Source: Dermatophagoides farinae
Lineage: Eukaryota; Arthropoda; Arachnida; Sarcoptiformes; Pyroglyphidae
Direction of reading: 5' to 3'
Length of the DNA: 64,000 nucleotides
Assembly (NCBI RefSeq): GCF_024713945.1
Contig: NC_134677.1
Span: 8,392,001-8,456,000, forward strand
Made by a program: the position numbers and the translations under genes. Shown piece by piece: positions 27,501-40,629 of the stretch (the first letter of the stretch is position 1; each line of letters starts with the position of its first letter). The notes beneath the pieces are model-generated. The model ran no database searches and had not been told where the DNA came from. It saw nothing but the letters and a program-made list of their open reading frames with translations.

Positions 27501-29021
27501 AAAAAAAAAAAAAAAAAAATTTATGTAAAAATGGTGTAAACTATTGATTTTTTGGTGTGATATTTTTACGGCACGATTCAGATTGACTATCTATCTATCT
27601 ATCTATCTATCCATATAATCTTATCTTTTTTTTCTATCCACATACCTTAACCGAATAGGCCAATGATAATGATACGGCCAATGGTAGTCCTTCCGGTACG
27701 GCAACAACAAGAATCGTTATACCAGTGATGACATGATCAAAAAATTCTTTTATATGTTTATATGCCAATTTTTCCTGTTTAATAGCAAATTCAACAATAC
27801 AAGATCGTACGATAAGCATTATAATGGTTATTATTGCGATTGATATGCCTATAACAACAACAACAACAATAACAACAAATAAAAAGACGGCGACAATGAT
27901 GATGAAAAAAAAAATGGAAAAATGAAAATTCAATTCAAAAAAAAAAAAAAAAATAAGGGGAAAAAATTTACATGATGGCGCGGTTGGTGAAAGAAAAGAA
28001 AACATATATTGATGAAAATAGATATAAAACCGGGTGCAAACAAATTTTCATCGATTGATTGATTGATTGATTGATTTTGGGGTTTATGTATAGAATGGGG
28101 GTGCTGGTGGTGGTGGTGGTTGGAAAATAATCGGTTTGTGTGTGGAACGGAACAGAGATTCCATAAACACAATGTGATTGTCGCTGTCGCATCACCATAT
28201 CATTTTTTTCTGTGAAAAAATGGAATATTCATATGCATATAACTTCACCATCACATTCTTGTTTTTTTTCATATCTATTTCTATTTATCTTCAAAATGCA
28301 TGCATATGATTCTCTCTCTCTCTGTCTATCGGGGTTTCTTCGTTCAAAGGATGTTTGTTTTTTGAGTAAAAAAAAAGAAGAAAAAAAAAATTCTCTTCTC
28401 GCCATATATATACACACACACATACACATACCAAAATATCCAATTTTGACAGCCAAATCGGCAAGTTTACATTGTAGGATTGATTTTCCTTTTTTTCCAC
28501 TTTTCATAAGTGTATAAATAACGCCCGTTTGTGAATTGGCACCGACAGCGATAACAATCATACGGCCACTTCCTTCCATAACATGAGTTCCTGGGATTTT
28601 TTTTGATCCAAATAACAATAACAACAACAAAAAAATGTGAATGATAATAAAATATTGAAATGAAATCACAGACACACACACAGCATTTATAGGCAGAATT
28701 TTTTTTTAAATTTTCGGGCCCAGCCAGATTACACACAAATATATGGCAAACAAACATACCAGCAAATAATGTGATATCTTTATCCGTTCGTTTGGCCACT
28801 AGATCCGATTCACCAGTCATTGAGCTTTCATCGATTTTTAATTCATTATATTCGAATAATATTCCATCAGCTGGAATTACGTCACCTATTATCAAAAAAA
28901 AAGAAAAAGTGAAGCGAAATGAAAAAAAAAACACACACACCACACATTAATAACAGAGAAAAGTTTTGCATAAAAAATTAATTGAAAATTAGAAATGTAT
29001 ATAATATGCAAATGACAAATA

Positions 29022-29055
<34 letters not shown>

Positions 29056-30901
29056 CTCTCTCGCTCTCTCATTTCGCGTTTTTTTCATCATTACCTACCT
29101 GAAAAAAAACTTGACTAAAACTAGAAAAAAAAATTCAGAAAGAAAATCTCGATATGGTGATCACAACACAAAAGGGTTAAAGAGGAGGGGTGGTGTGGAT
29201 TTTGGTTGTTTTTTGCACAAACACCAAAACATCAAACAAACCACCAGACAAGCATCAAATTAGTTATTATTATATTAAGAAACATTAATATTTACCATAT
29301 TTAATTATGCAAATATCACCAACAACTAAATCCGATGTTGATATTTCATGTATATTACCATTACGTAATACATTGATCTTGTGTTCTTTTTCTAAACGAT
29401 TTTGTAATGCTGTGCATATTTTTTTTTTTCATTAATTGACATTGAAACCAGAGAGGAAACGTTGAAAACAGAAAGTAATACAAGACCACCCATTGATGGA
29501 AAAAAAAACATTTTATAGGATGTGTAATTGTGATGTGATTCCAGATTTTCATGTTCATTTTTGTTGTTGTTGTTGTCGTCGTTTGATTTAAACCATATTC
29601 ACACACACACACACACACACAAGAAAAAAAACAACATCATTCATGGACGACGTTTGTTTAATCGGAACAAATACGATTTACGATAAAAAACATAAAGAGA
29701 AAACAAAAAAAGAAATATTAACAAACAAAACAAAAAAAAACAGGAAAAAATGTGAAAAGAAAATGTGATTTATAAGAAAACACATTAAAAGAATAGCGAT
29801 GCAAATCACACACAAACACACACATTTGATGTATTTTTTGGTGGAATGTGAAATCGGGTTATTGTTTTTCTTTCTTTCTTTTTTTTTCACAGTTCATTTC
29901 TTATCATCATCAGATATAAAAACCGATGATGACGATGACGATGAATGAATTGAATTGATATTGGGAAAATGGGAATTATTATTATAATAAAAACACATAA
30001 ACGGAATAATAAAACAAAACAAAACAAAAAAAAACAACGGTCAAACCTCTAAATTTGGCTTCTTTTCCATATTCGCTGGTTGCCATTACTAATACTGTAA
30101 TCATAATCGATAACCATATGGCCACTGATTCAACATAACCATATCGATCTTCATTTTTTTGTTCCAAATATGGATCTAAACACAGAATAGAAAAAAATGA
30201 TTATTGCTTTTATTAATATGATTTTCTCGCTATTTTCATTATTGAAAAAAAAGAGAGAAAAAGATTTGTTCGATTTTTTTCCAGTTAATCAATGTATTAT
30301 TATGTGTATGTGTGTGTGTGTGTTGGTAATGAGTAAAAAACAAACTGATGCCTTACTTCGATGATCATCGGACGATGATTCATTTGTTGGATGATAGAAT
30401 GAAAGTGCCAATGAAACGAATGCACATATTTCCAACATGATCATCGTTTTTTCTTGCAATGCTTCCAATACTAATGACAAAAATGATTTCGATGTAATGG
30501 CAATCAATTTATTTGAGCCAAAAACTTGTTTCCGAAGCTTAATTTCATCATCGGTTCCATCTATACCTAATTTTTGGTATGGTGGTGATATTATGAATGG
30601 ATAGAAAATTATTAACAAATTTATATCTGGCAAATTCTGAATACAATCATTGATTACCTTTATCAAGTGAAATATTTAACTTCATACACAATTCATTTAT
30701 TGATCCAAATTTTTCTTCAACCTTTTCAATGGATTCTAAGCCACGATATTCCATTAATTCTGTCAACTCTTTATTGGTGACATCAAACTTTTTTGCCGTT
30801 GTCGTTGCCGTGGTCGTTGAGACCGTTTTCAATGATGATTTCAACGAATCACGAACACGACAAGTTGATTGAAAAATTGTACTAAAACAATCTGCAAACA
30901 T
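24507..30901 (-). CDS. PMCA: Plasma-membrane calcium-transporting ATPase (P2B type)
   Basis: Expels Ca2+ from the cytosol across the plasma membrane using ATP. Fifteen exons in transcript order: 30901-30658, 30566-30357, 30175-30047, 29409-29296, 28885-28760, 28590-28432, 27848-27646, 27457-27200, 26936-26724, 26522-26311, 26238-26085, 26013-25429, 25276-25063, 24965-24757, 24698-24507. They give 1073 aa with consistent phases. Visible motifs: TM1-TM2 (exons 2-3), TGES near residue 256, VPEGLP in TM4, phosphorylation site D422 in CSDKTGT, KGASE near 552, hinge TGDGTNDAP near 786, and [11 protein letters not shown] in TM6. The order and exon wording match animal PMCA closely. The start is firm: TGA lies two codons upstream of the ATG. 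The protein ends about 20 residues after TM10, without the usual calmodulin-binding tail, and the linker before TM3 is short. Confidence 0.95.
27849..28431 (-). other. Ca2+ ATPase intron 6
   Basis: 583-bp intron with homopolymer and TGAT repeats. In vertebrate PMCA the neighbouring region (splice site A) is alternatively spliced; I see no extra exon here. Confidence 0.7.
28886..29295 (-). other. Ca2+ ATPase intron 4
   Basis: 410 bp, including a (CT)n run at about 29022-29052. No other element seen. Confidence 0.7.
29410..30046 (-). other. Ca2+ ATPase intron 3
   Basis: 637 bp of A/T homopolymers, a CA array near 29600 and GTT repeats. No coding sequence seen. Confidence 0.7.
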
Positions 30902-31312
30902 TTTTTTTCACAGAATTCTCAGGAAACGTTAATTTTTATCAAGTAAACATGAAACGAAAAAACAAAATAAACAGAGAACAAAAAGAAGATTAATCATTGA
31001 AACTAAAAAGTTTGATTTCCTTTTTTATGTTTATATTTATAAAGAAAAAACTTACATGCTGAGATTATTATTTTTATTTTATTTTTTTGAATTTAATCCA
31101 ATAATAAAAATCAAAAACAAAAAAAAACAGAATAATAAATTCCGGAAATTAAACTGTTGTGCTGTTGTATTGTTGTTCAATACACAAAATATTTATTTTC
31201 TGTAAAGATTATTTTTTTTCCCCAAAAACATTGTTTATGAACGGAACATCATGAATCAACAAAGACATGTGAATGCATGTAGAGGACACTAAAAAAAAAA
31301 ACAAAACATAAA
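30902..31312. promoter_or_regulatory. Shared upstream region, Ca2+ ATPase and ATPAF1
   Basis: The start codons of the two divergent genes are 411 bp apart, so both promoters must lie here unless there are distant untranslated exons. The stretch is A/T-rich and I see no clear TATA box facing either gene. Confidence 0.5.
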
Positions 31313-32392
31313 ATGATTTCTCGGATTTCATTTTCATTATTATCATTAAATATCATGAATCGAAATCTTCGAAATTTAACACAACCATCTAATAATGTAC
31401 TTCCTTTGTGTTATAGTTTGGCCATTAATCCAAACAATCCGGTGAATAAATTGTTATTATCAACCGATGCCATCGTTAATGCTGAACAGCAACAAAAACA
31501 ACAATCTTTGAAAAAATCTATTGAAGAAAATCCATACTATTCAAAGTATGCGGAAAAAATTAAAAAAGCTCAATTATCATCATCATCATCATTAAAAGTT
31601 GATGATGATAAGAAAATTGAATCACCAGACAAAAAACCAACAACAACAATCGTCGAATCTGTGGCTGAAGATTGTGAAAAATTAAAATCCGAAATAAATA
31701 CAATAAAAGGTTTGAACGATTTATTATTTTGACCAATCTAATAAAATTAATTTGTAGTGAACAAGGCCAATATTTCGGATAAATCATCAAAGAAAAAATT
31801 GGATGATATCGTTAAACTTGATCTATTTATGGATAAATCAAAAGAGGAAATTATTCAAATATGGAATCAATATCATAGTAAACGTGATTGTCTTTATGCC
31901 ATTATTGAATCATCATTATATGAAACATTTCATCGGAATCTTTGCGAATATTCTGCATTCATATTACCATTGCCAAGAAGAAATTCCGACAACAATGATG
32001 ATGATACAGCAACAACATTGTCGTCATATGAATTTTTTCTAATGCAATTCCAAGAACATTGTTGTCATTTTACACCATTAGCTGCTTATCATCTTCGTAA
32101 AGAGATGGCGCCCGTTTGTCTTACTATTTATTATTATCCAGAATTAACCGAATTAAAAGGCATCGTATTAATGATGGGTGAATTTGATTCAAACATTCTT
32201 AACATTATGGAATGTCAAGCACTAGCAAATCAATTACAATACTATTATCTAACTAAAGATCCATCGGCACGACTTTCATTACATTTGTTCAATAAAGAAC
32301 CAAAAAGTTTTGATCATATGCGTCTGATACGACATTTGGAAGATGGATTTCATTCAACACAACAACAAATCAATTTAAATCAACCAGATTAA
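31313..32392 (+). CDS. ATPAF1: ATP synthase mitochondrial F1 assembly factor 1 (ATP11 family)
   Basis: A mitochondrial chaperone that binds the F1 beta subunit and prevents its aggregation during ATP synthase assembly. Two exons, 31313-31709 and 31758-32392, separated by a 48-bp intron (phase 1; codon G|TG), give 343 aa. The N-terminus (MISRISFSLLSLNIMNRN) is Arg/Ser/Leu-rich without acids, like a mitochondrial presequence. Family blocks visible: ENPYYSKYAEKIKK, LDDIVKLDLFMDKSKEEI, IWNQYH, YEFFLMQFQEHCCHFTPL, the LTIYYYPEL...KGIVLMMGEFDS block, and a C-terminal FDHMRLIRHLEDGF. Length is close to the animal family. It diverges from the Ca2+ ATPase and converges with the ARID5B-like gene. AATAAA signals lie at 32557 and 32577. 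Confidence 0.95.
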
Positions 32393-32708
32393 TTTTAAAA
32401 AATGATGATGATGATGATGATGAAAATTGTTTTATTTACATGTATAACAATGGTGATGGAGAAGAGAATATTCTACAAATAATAATAATCAAAGGCACAT
32501 TGTTTGTAATTAATAATCCATTATTCGATTGCACCTTGCGATTAATCGATAGACTAAATAAAGTGAATATACAACAAATAAAATGAGAAGAAACAAAAAA
32601 AAACAATATACAAGTCAAATTGTTGAGATTTACATGAATTAATTAATTACACCAAAATTATTGATTGAATGTGATTGCAAATTATTATTTATTTATTATT
32701 TTGTATTA
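32393..32708. other. Tail-to-tail gap between ATPAF1 and the ARID5B-like gene
   Basis: 316 bp holding both 3' ends. AATAAA motifs serve the + strand at 32557-32562 and 32577-32582, and the - strand at 32688-32697 (TTTATT on +). No other feature seen. Confidence 0.7.
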
Positions 32709-35700
32709 TTATTTCGATATCGAATTAGTAGAAGCAAATAAATTTGCTAGATTGGCATATGCATTATTTATATTATTTCCACCACCATTACTAAGAAATT
32801 GTAGAAATTGATTATTATTATTATAAGCTTCCAATAATTGTTTAGCTGTTGTTGTTATTGTTGAATTAGGTGATGATGATGATGATGATGATCCAATGTC
32901 AAGTACAGATGATGATGGATTTATCATAGATGTTGTTGGCGATGGTTGTGTTGGTGGTGCTGGTGCTGGTGGTGGTGTTGGAAAATTGTGTTGAGGTAAA
33001 ACATTTGAGAAATTCTGAAATTGTTGTTGCTGTTGATGATAAGTTGGATTGTTAATTGAATGAGGTATTATAGTAGTAGCATTAGAAGGAGATGGCATCG
33101 AAAGATTTGTATTTGCATACAATGGAAACATTGATCTTAAGGCAAATGGAACATTGGTAGTGGTTCCAGTCCAATTGGGCCAATGATGAGATTCAATAAA
33201 TGATGGCAATTGAGGATTATATTCCGATATCGATGGGACATTATTATTAAACAATGATGGACGAATAGAAGAAGAATTCATCAACTTTGATTGTTGTTGT
33301 TGTCGATTTGTTTTTTTGGATTTATGTGAAATACGTTTTGTATGATTAGGTTCATGATTAATAATTGATGGCTGATTGATTTTACTATATGATTGTCTTA
33401 CGTCAATAGAATGATTATTTTTAGAAATTCTTCGTCCATCATTTTGAATACGAATTTGTGAATTTTGTTGAAATTCTGTCGTTGAATGTTGCATCGATGA
33501 CGGTGGAGGCAACATTGGTGTCGTTACAAGATGAATTGTCGATGATTTATGATCATTATTATTATTGCGAGTGATTGTTTTATTTTTAGCTCTTAGATCC
33601 AATAAAATACCTGAAGATTCGTTTGATCGATTTGATTTTGTTGATTCTTTGATCAAAGCTATTGGTGAAAGCATTCGATTATTGTTGTTGTTTTGGCAAC
33701 ATTGTTTCATCGATAAATCCAATATTTCGTCATTCATTGTATTGGCGATAGGGGCAGCAGTAATTTTTGGCGGATTATTATTACGATGTGCTGGTAATGG
33801 TTCCATATGTTTATGATTCTTATTATCCAACGATAATTGTATATGATTCTTTTCGGCTTGTATTAATGAGGATAATTTTGGATTTTCAAGTGGTTTTGGT
33901 AAACAAAACATATTTTTCAATATATTATGATTATTTGTCGGTGGTAAATTATTTCTTTGACATTTCTTCGTTTCATTGATTTTATTGTTGTCATCATCTT
34001 TTTCGGATACGGTAGTAATTATATTCGAAATTGAATGTAATGGTGATGTCTTTTCCGTTTCTGTTTTCATTGTTTCACCAACATCAACATCATCATTATC
34101 GGCTATTTTATCATCAACATTTTTCATTGATTGAAATTTATCATCTCTATTATCGTTGTCAATATTTTCTCCAGATTCTTTGAAATCATAAATATCACCA
34201 TTATCAATGATCAAATGATTTTCAGCAACATTATTATTATTATTATTATTCGATGATTTACGTTGTGTTGGATGTACCAATGCAGTCATTTTTGCATGTG
34301 AATTAACATATGATAACATTACTTTTGTTGATGAATTATTCGGATTCATTGGTAATTTGATTGTATTTAATGTAAATGGACGATTAACAGCATTTGTTGT
34401 AGTAGCAGCAGTAGTGATAGCAGTATTTTTATCATTAATGATTGATGGTATCATTTTCATCACTATACATTTATCTTCTTCTTCATCATCATCATCATCA
34501 TCACCAGTAATCGAAATAGCATTCAATTTAATTCTTTTGTTGTTATTATTATTATTATTATTATCATTTTCAAATATCACTCGATCATTCTTGATTCTTT
34601 GAATTTGAATTCCATCATCATCATCGTCATTATTATTATTATTATCATTCTGTTTGGTGGATCCAATATCATGATATACTTTTACAATTTCTTTTGATTT
34701 TTTTCTTTCCATTGAAACATTTGTAATTTTTATAATTTTCATTTGTTCTTCTTTCTCTTTCTCTTTTTCTTTTTCTTCAACCGATTCAACAATAGTAGCG
34801 GTAGTAGTTTTATTCTTATTTGCAATTAACAAAGAATTATTATTATTGGATCGATTCAAATTGATTTCACATTTTTCATGTTCAGGTTCACTTAATTTAA
34901 TTCGATTTTCTTCTCTCAATATGAATGATTTATGATGATGATGATTATTTTTCTTCAAAATAATCATTTCATCATCATTTTCATTGACAACGGTGCTAAT
35001 CATCATTGGACATTTGTCATCATCATTATCATCGACATCCATTTTATCATTGTTTGATAATGATTCATCTTCTTCTTCTTCTTCTTTAGTTTGAGAAATT
35101 TGAGATTCTGAATTTTCATTATTATTATTATTATTATTCGTATTCGTATCTTTATTATTGCTTTTTGAACTTTCATTTGATTCACTAAATTCATCTTCAA
35201 TTCTTTCATCATCATCATCGTCGTCGTCGTCGTTATCATCAAAATCGTCACCATCATCATCGTCATCATCATCACCCGATTCTTTCGAATCATCATTCTG
35301 TTTATCGTTATCGTTTTTTAATGAATTGCACTGTTTACGTTGTTTCGATAAATGATGATAATCGGGAAGGCCATTCAATTGCCGTTCAAACGGTAATAAT
35401 AATTTTTCATAATGTCTACGTGTACATGTTGCAGCACTGGTGCTACGTTTATCACCACCAAGATCATCATAAAGTTTTTTCCATAAACGTTGTTTAGTTA
35501 TCTTTTCATATCCACCATATTTTTGTGCTTGTGTAAAAAAGAGGTATAGATCAACTATAATAATTGTTATTAAGTAAACAAAAAAAAAACAAAATAAAGA
35601 GGATTAAATAACGAACAAACAAAGAAAAATTCAATTAACGAATGGAAAGAAGATCAAATTTTGATCATTATTATCGATATGGTTCATACTTACTTTTCTT

Positions 35701-38700
35701 AAAGCCCATATTAGGTACACGTTGTATTGGTGTATTACGTTTGGCCATGAATTTATTCAATTCTCGTAGAAAATTGTTTTTGTTATCAATAATATTTGTT
35801 GTTGAATTTCTATTCGCAGCCATTTTATTATTTTCTTTACCGGTGGTATTTCGTCTGCTGTGGTTGTTGTTGTTGTTGTTTTGGTTGTTGTAGCTGTTTG
35901 TTTTTTTCAATTCACACAAATCATCACCATTTTCATCATCGTCTTTGTTTAAAGGTGATTTTTCAGGATTTTTGTTAAATTTTGTTGTCGATTTTGTCGT
36001 TTGTTGTTGTTGTCGATTCTTTTTTCCTTTTCTTCGATGATGATGATGATGATGGACGATGGTTATGATGATGATGATGTTGATGATTGTGTTCGTGATT
36101 ATCATTGATTGAAATTGGTTGATCATTGATCGATGTAGTAGATGTCGAAGCAGCCGTTGTACGTCTAGTACGTCTTGGTAGAAATGATCGTTGTCCATTT
36201 TCTTCTGAACTGCTAATCGATTCAGGTGATGATGGTCGTTGAACAATTTTGTGTTTACGTTTCTTTGGACGACCTTTGAATTTAGGAGCTATATAATATA
36301 AATAATGGAAAGGAAAAGAAAAATTTATTATTTTTTTTTTTAAAAAAGCAAACGAATTAATATTGATAAAAAAAATCCTAATAATTTACCTAGATGGTCA
36401 CAATTGAGATCATTATTCAATAAAGCTTCATTATTGAATGTATCACGACAGAATAGTATATGAACACATTTATTTCGTTGTTGTGGAATGCCCAATTCGG
36501 TTAATAAATTCTGTACAATATAGTGGCCAAACAATTCCTCTTCTTTGCCTTCTATACGTTTCAATAGATTACGATAACGACAATAACGATTATATGATAA
36601 TACCACCACTGTTGAAAGATCATTTTGATGTTCATTTGCTTCTAAGTATTAAAATGAAAAATAATGATAAGTTTAATTTAATTGTCAAAGACAAAAAAAA
36701 TGATGATGAACAGACAAACAAAAAGAAAATAGAAAAACGGCAAAAAATTTTTTCGGAACAAAACAAAATCAATCAATCAATTATCATTTACAAAAATATC
36801 CAATAGTTTCATTATATGATGATAATCAAAGCAGTAGAATGAAAAATCTCAATTCGAGTTATGTCAATTATTATTACACATAACCAACATATACAAAATA
36901 TACAAATACACATGTGTTATATATAGAAAATTTCTTCTTTCTTTTTTTTTCATTTTTCTTTTTTTCCTCATTATCTGACCTATAGTCTGTGTGTGTGTGT
37001 ATGTGTCTATGGTGTATTCGAAATTATCATCAGTAATAAAAAAAAAAATATATAGAAATACCGAACCTAAATCTATCTATATATATGATGATGATTGTCG
37101 TTGTAATGAATAAAACAAAGAAAATCATAAATTATAATAACGAAGACGACGACAATGATGAATAATAATTGTCACACATTGTCATTCTGTGCTCCACTGT
37201 ATTCAATATACACACACACACAAAAATAAGAAATAGGCTGCTTGGTATTTTTGGTATTATATAAAAAAAAACATTTAAAAATCATCATTTCAACGAACAA
37301 AAAAAAAAATCATAAAAAATCTAATAAAAATCTGAGTTATTAATAATGAAAGTGTCATTTATATACGGTGTGTGTGTGTGTGTGTAAATAATAATAATTC
37401 GGTTCATTTCTTTTCTGCTTCTGCTGCTGTTATAAACTATTTGATGATTTTTTTTTTAGCCAGAAAAGTTTAAATGTAAATTCTCATTCTCTAAATAGCA
37501 ATGTTTTTTTCAAAAAAAAATTATTATCGTTATTTTATCATTCATTCATTTTAAATCAATTCAATCATATCATCATGATCATGATCAAATTATAAATAAA
37601 AATTTTGAATCTGAATGCATTATATACATATATAGAAAGCGTCAAATAAAACAAAACAAAAAAAAAACGAAAATACAATACAACACAATCCAAGGCAACG
37701 GAAATGGCATATTTCCATTCTTATATATTACAATCATCATCATCATCATCGACTATATAGCCACCATATATAACACACACACACACACACACACACAAAA
37801 CAACAACGAAAAAAAAAACAGAAATGGAATATATAACATTTCTAGGATTTATATACAAAACAAAAATGAAAAAAAAACAAAAATCGGAAATATGCCTTGT
37901 TAAAATGAAATATTGAGATTTATTGGAAAACGATTGATTTTCCATTATCAGAATAATAGTAATAACAATATTTATTATTACCAATACCAAAAAACAAAAA
38001 ATAATAAAATTTGATAGGTAACTGGGGAGAAACACAAAACAAAATTATTCATCCAAATGCAAAAAAAACACTAAAAATCAAAATCAAAACTATTTTTCTG
38101 TTTTTTTTTTTTTTTTTTTGATTAGTTAGTTAGTTGGATTTTTTTCCTTTGTTTTCAACATTGTCAATTCATAAAGATGTTTTTTTTTTGTTGGCGGATG
38201 GAAAAGAGACAGAATTTTTTTTTTCTTTTTTTTTGATATGGATTTCTCTGTGTAAGGACTTGATTCAACTTGATAATACAACAACAACCACCACCACCAC
38301 TAATATTCAAGACCCTTGTTCTTATTTATATTTCTCCCAATTTTCTTTTTTTTTCATTTTATTTTTTTTTTTCATCATCATCATCCTCTCACTGGCAATG
38401 TTTTCTGTATGTATATATTATGTTCATACATCTTTCTCTCTCTCTCTACGAAAAATCTTCATTTCGATTCACTGTATATCTCTCTCTCTCTGTCTTTCAT
38501 TGAAATATATTCAACTATACTATTCTCTATAGCTAGCGCGTTCTCTCTCTCTCTCTCTCTCTCTCTCTGTGAAAAATAAAAATTCACCAAAACGAAATAA
38601 AAACGATGACGATGAGAGAAAGAGAAGTGAGATCGTCAGTCGAGAGTGTATATACAATAACAACAAAATGTTCAATGTGCTTAGGCTACACACACACACA

Positions 38701-40485
38701 CACACACACGAAAATACAATCAACCAAAAAAAACCGAATAAAACTATTCAATACAATAAGTACAACGAACCAAACCCAAAAAAAAGAAGGGAAAAAAATG
38801 GTTGAAAGCATAAAAACGCTAAACGAAACATTGATAGATAGAAGCAAAACAAAACAAAAGAAAAAGAAAAGAAAAAAAAAATCCGAACAAATGTCTATGT
38901 GTGTTTTTTTTTATTTCATTTCATATATGATGATGATAAAAGTATATATCGATGATCGATCTATCTGTGTGTGTGTGTGTGTGTTTTTTACAATCCAATT
39001 TTATATATTTCTGCTTAAATCGGCTATTTTTCAATTTTTCAAACCTACCACTACACTTTTATAAACATCCATACACATAATAATTGTCTTTCTATAGACA
39101 AATCAATAATTATGTTGTAATTATTTCGATTGATTGAATTTTGATTGATTTCGATGCTCAAAATTGATATCATCATCTATGTAGATATTGAATAAAGCAA
39201 AAATGAAAAAAAATGAAAAAAATTTAAGATTTAAAACAAAACAAAACGAAATTCATCACATTTTACATTAATGATGATGGCCAAATCAAGATAAACATGT
39301 CAAATCTGTCAGATTCTATCTATCTATATCCACTGTGTGTGTGTGTGTGTGTGTGTACTGTAAAAATATTTTTGGAAAAAATTTTTTTTTTTAAATCTAT
39401 TCCCATCTATCAAACTGATCAACAACAACGACAACAACGAAAATTTCGATTCAAATCAAATCGAAAATCAAAAAAAAAGAAAGAAAATAAAAAATCATCA
39501 TCCTTAAGGTTACTATGACTATGACAACAACAAAAAAAATGAATTTGACATGACAATCTTTTTGGTAAATAATAAACCAAAAATAGAAAAATACTACTTA
39601 CTTAATTTTAGCGGAATTATATCAGTAAAATCAACACGACTTGATTGAAATGAACGAAAATTATTATTATCATCACCATTTTTTAATTGATTCCATTGAT
39701 GATGATTATTATTGTTGTTGTTGAATGATGATGATGATGATGATTTTGTATCGATATTATATTCATTAATATTCATATTTCGTTTATTGAAAATTATTTT
39801 ACATGAACTTGATATATAACGTTGTAATGTTAGAAATGGTGATGATTCATTTGTACGTTGTATCACATTTTGATTATGAATAAAAGCTAATGGTGATAAT
39901 ATTTGTTTGGTTTTTGTTGATGGTTCATTATCATGTTGCTGTTGTTGTTGTTGTATCGATGGCTTCCATTTGTATGGTGAACCGGCAATCCAATCCACAT
40001 CATGTGTTATCCATGTAACAAGATCGGTTAATTTCAATATAACTTTATCATTTGCAGCCATTACTTCGTGCTAAATTTTTGTTTTTTGTTTTGTTCCAAA
40101 TAAAACAGAAAAATATGTCAATATTTTTGAACGAAAAAAAAATTTTTTTTTCAACTGAAAAATTTATATTTACCTGTCCATGATGTGATAAACGGCCATC
40201 CGGTGTTTGTTCCGGTAGAAAATATAACCGGGTTGATGATAATTGTTGATCATTTTGATGATCATCCCAAACTAATTGTAATTCACCAATACAAGGATCA
40301 TCCGATGGTGATATACGTATGAAAAAAAATTCACCCAACATAAGAACACGTTCATGTTGATCATCAGAACGATAACGATAACTGAATGCTTTATAAAATG
40401 TATATGAACCATGATGACCACATGGTTGGCCAATTAGTTTCACCATTGGTTTTTTTTCATTATTATCGATATCGACCATTAATGG

Positions 40486-40516
<31 letters not shown>

Positions 40517-40629
40517 AAATTAGCAGTAGAACAAGTTGTCTTGCCTTTTGTTGCTGTGGCTGTGGCTGTTGTTGTTGTGGTTGTCGTCGAAGACGTTGTC
40601 GTTGACAATTCATTGTTAAATCGGGTCAT
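32709..40629 (-). CDS. ARID5B: ARID5B-like AT-rich interaction domain protein
   Basis: A DNA-binding chromatin cofactor; vertebrate ARID5B works with the PHF2 demethylase. Exons in transcript order: 40629-40174, 40070-39602, 36608-36390, 36288-35694, 35555-32709, about 1,525 aa. The N-terminal block (GQPCGHHGSYTFYKAF, GEFFFIRISP, LYFLPEQTPDGR, KVILKLTDLVTW), the RYCRYRNLLKRIE and LFCRDTFNNEAL blocks, FKGRPKKRK, and the ARID (KRNTPIQRVPNMGFKK-IDLYLFF, YGGYEKI, STSAATCTRRHYEKLLLPFER) follow human ARID5B order. The C-terminal 850 residues are Asn/Asp/Ser-rich and keep short DLS-like motifs (ILDLSMK, LLDLRAK). Two frame breaks: one in a His/Ser repeat (about 36036-36110), one at an A6 run inside the ARID (35520-35525). 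The first ATG is uncertain; an in-frame ATG also lies at 40728. Upstream untranslated exons are possible. Confidence 0.92.
36609..39601 (-). other. 3-kb intron 2 of the ARID5B-like gene
   Basis: Donor GTAAGTAG at 39601 and acceptor ending AACAG at 36609. The phase-1 join recreates an ATG codon (A|TG). The intron contains CA/GT arrays, a CT run near 38540-38568 and homopolymers. No coding sequence recognised. Confidence 0.85.
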
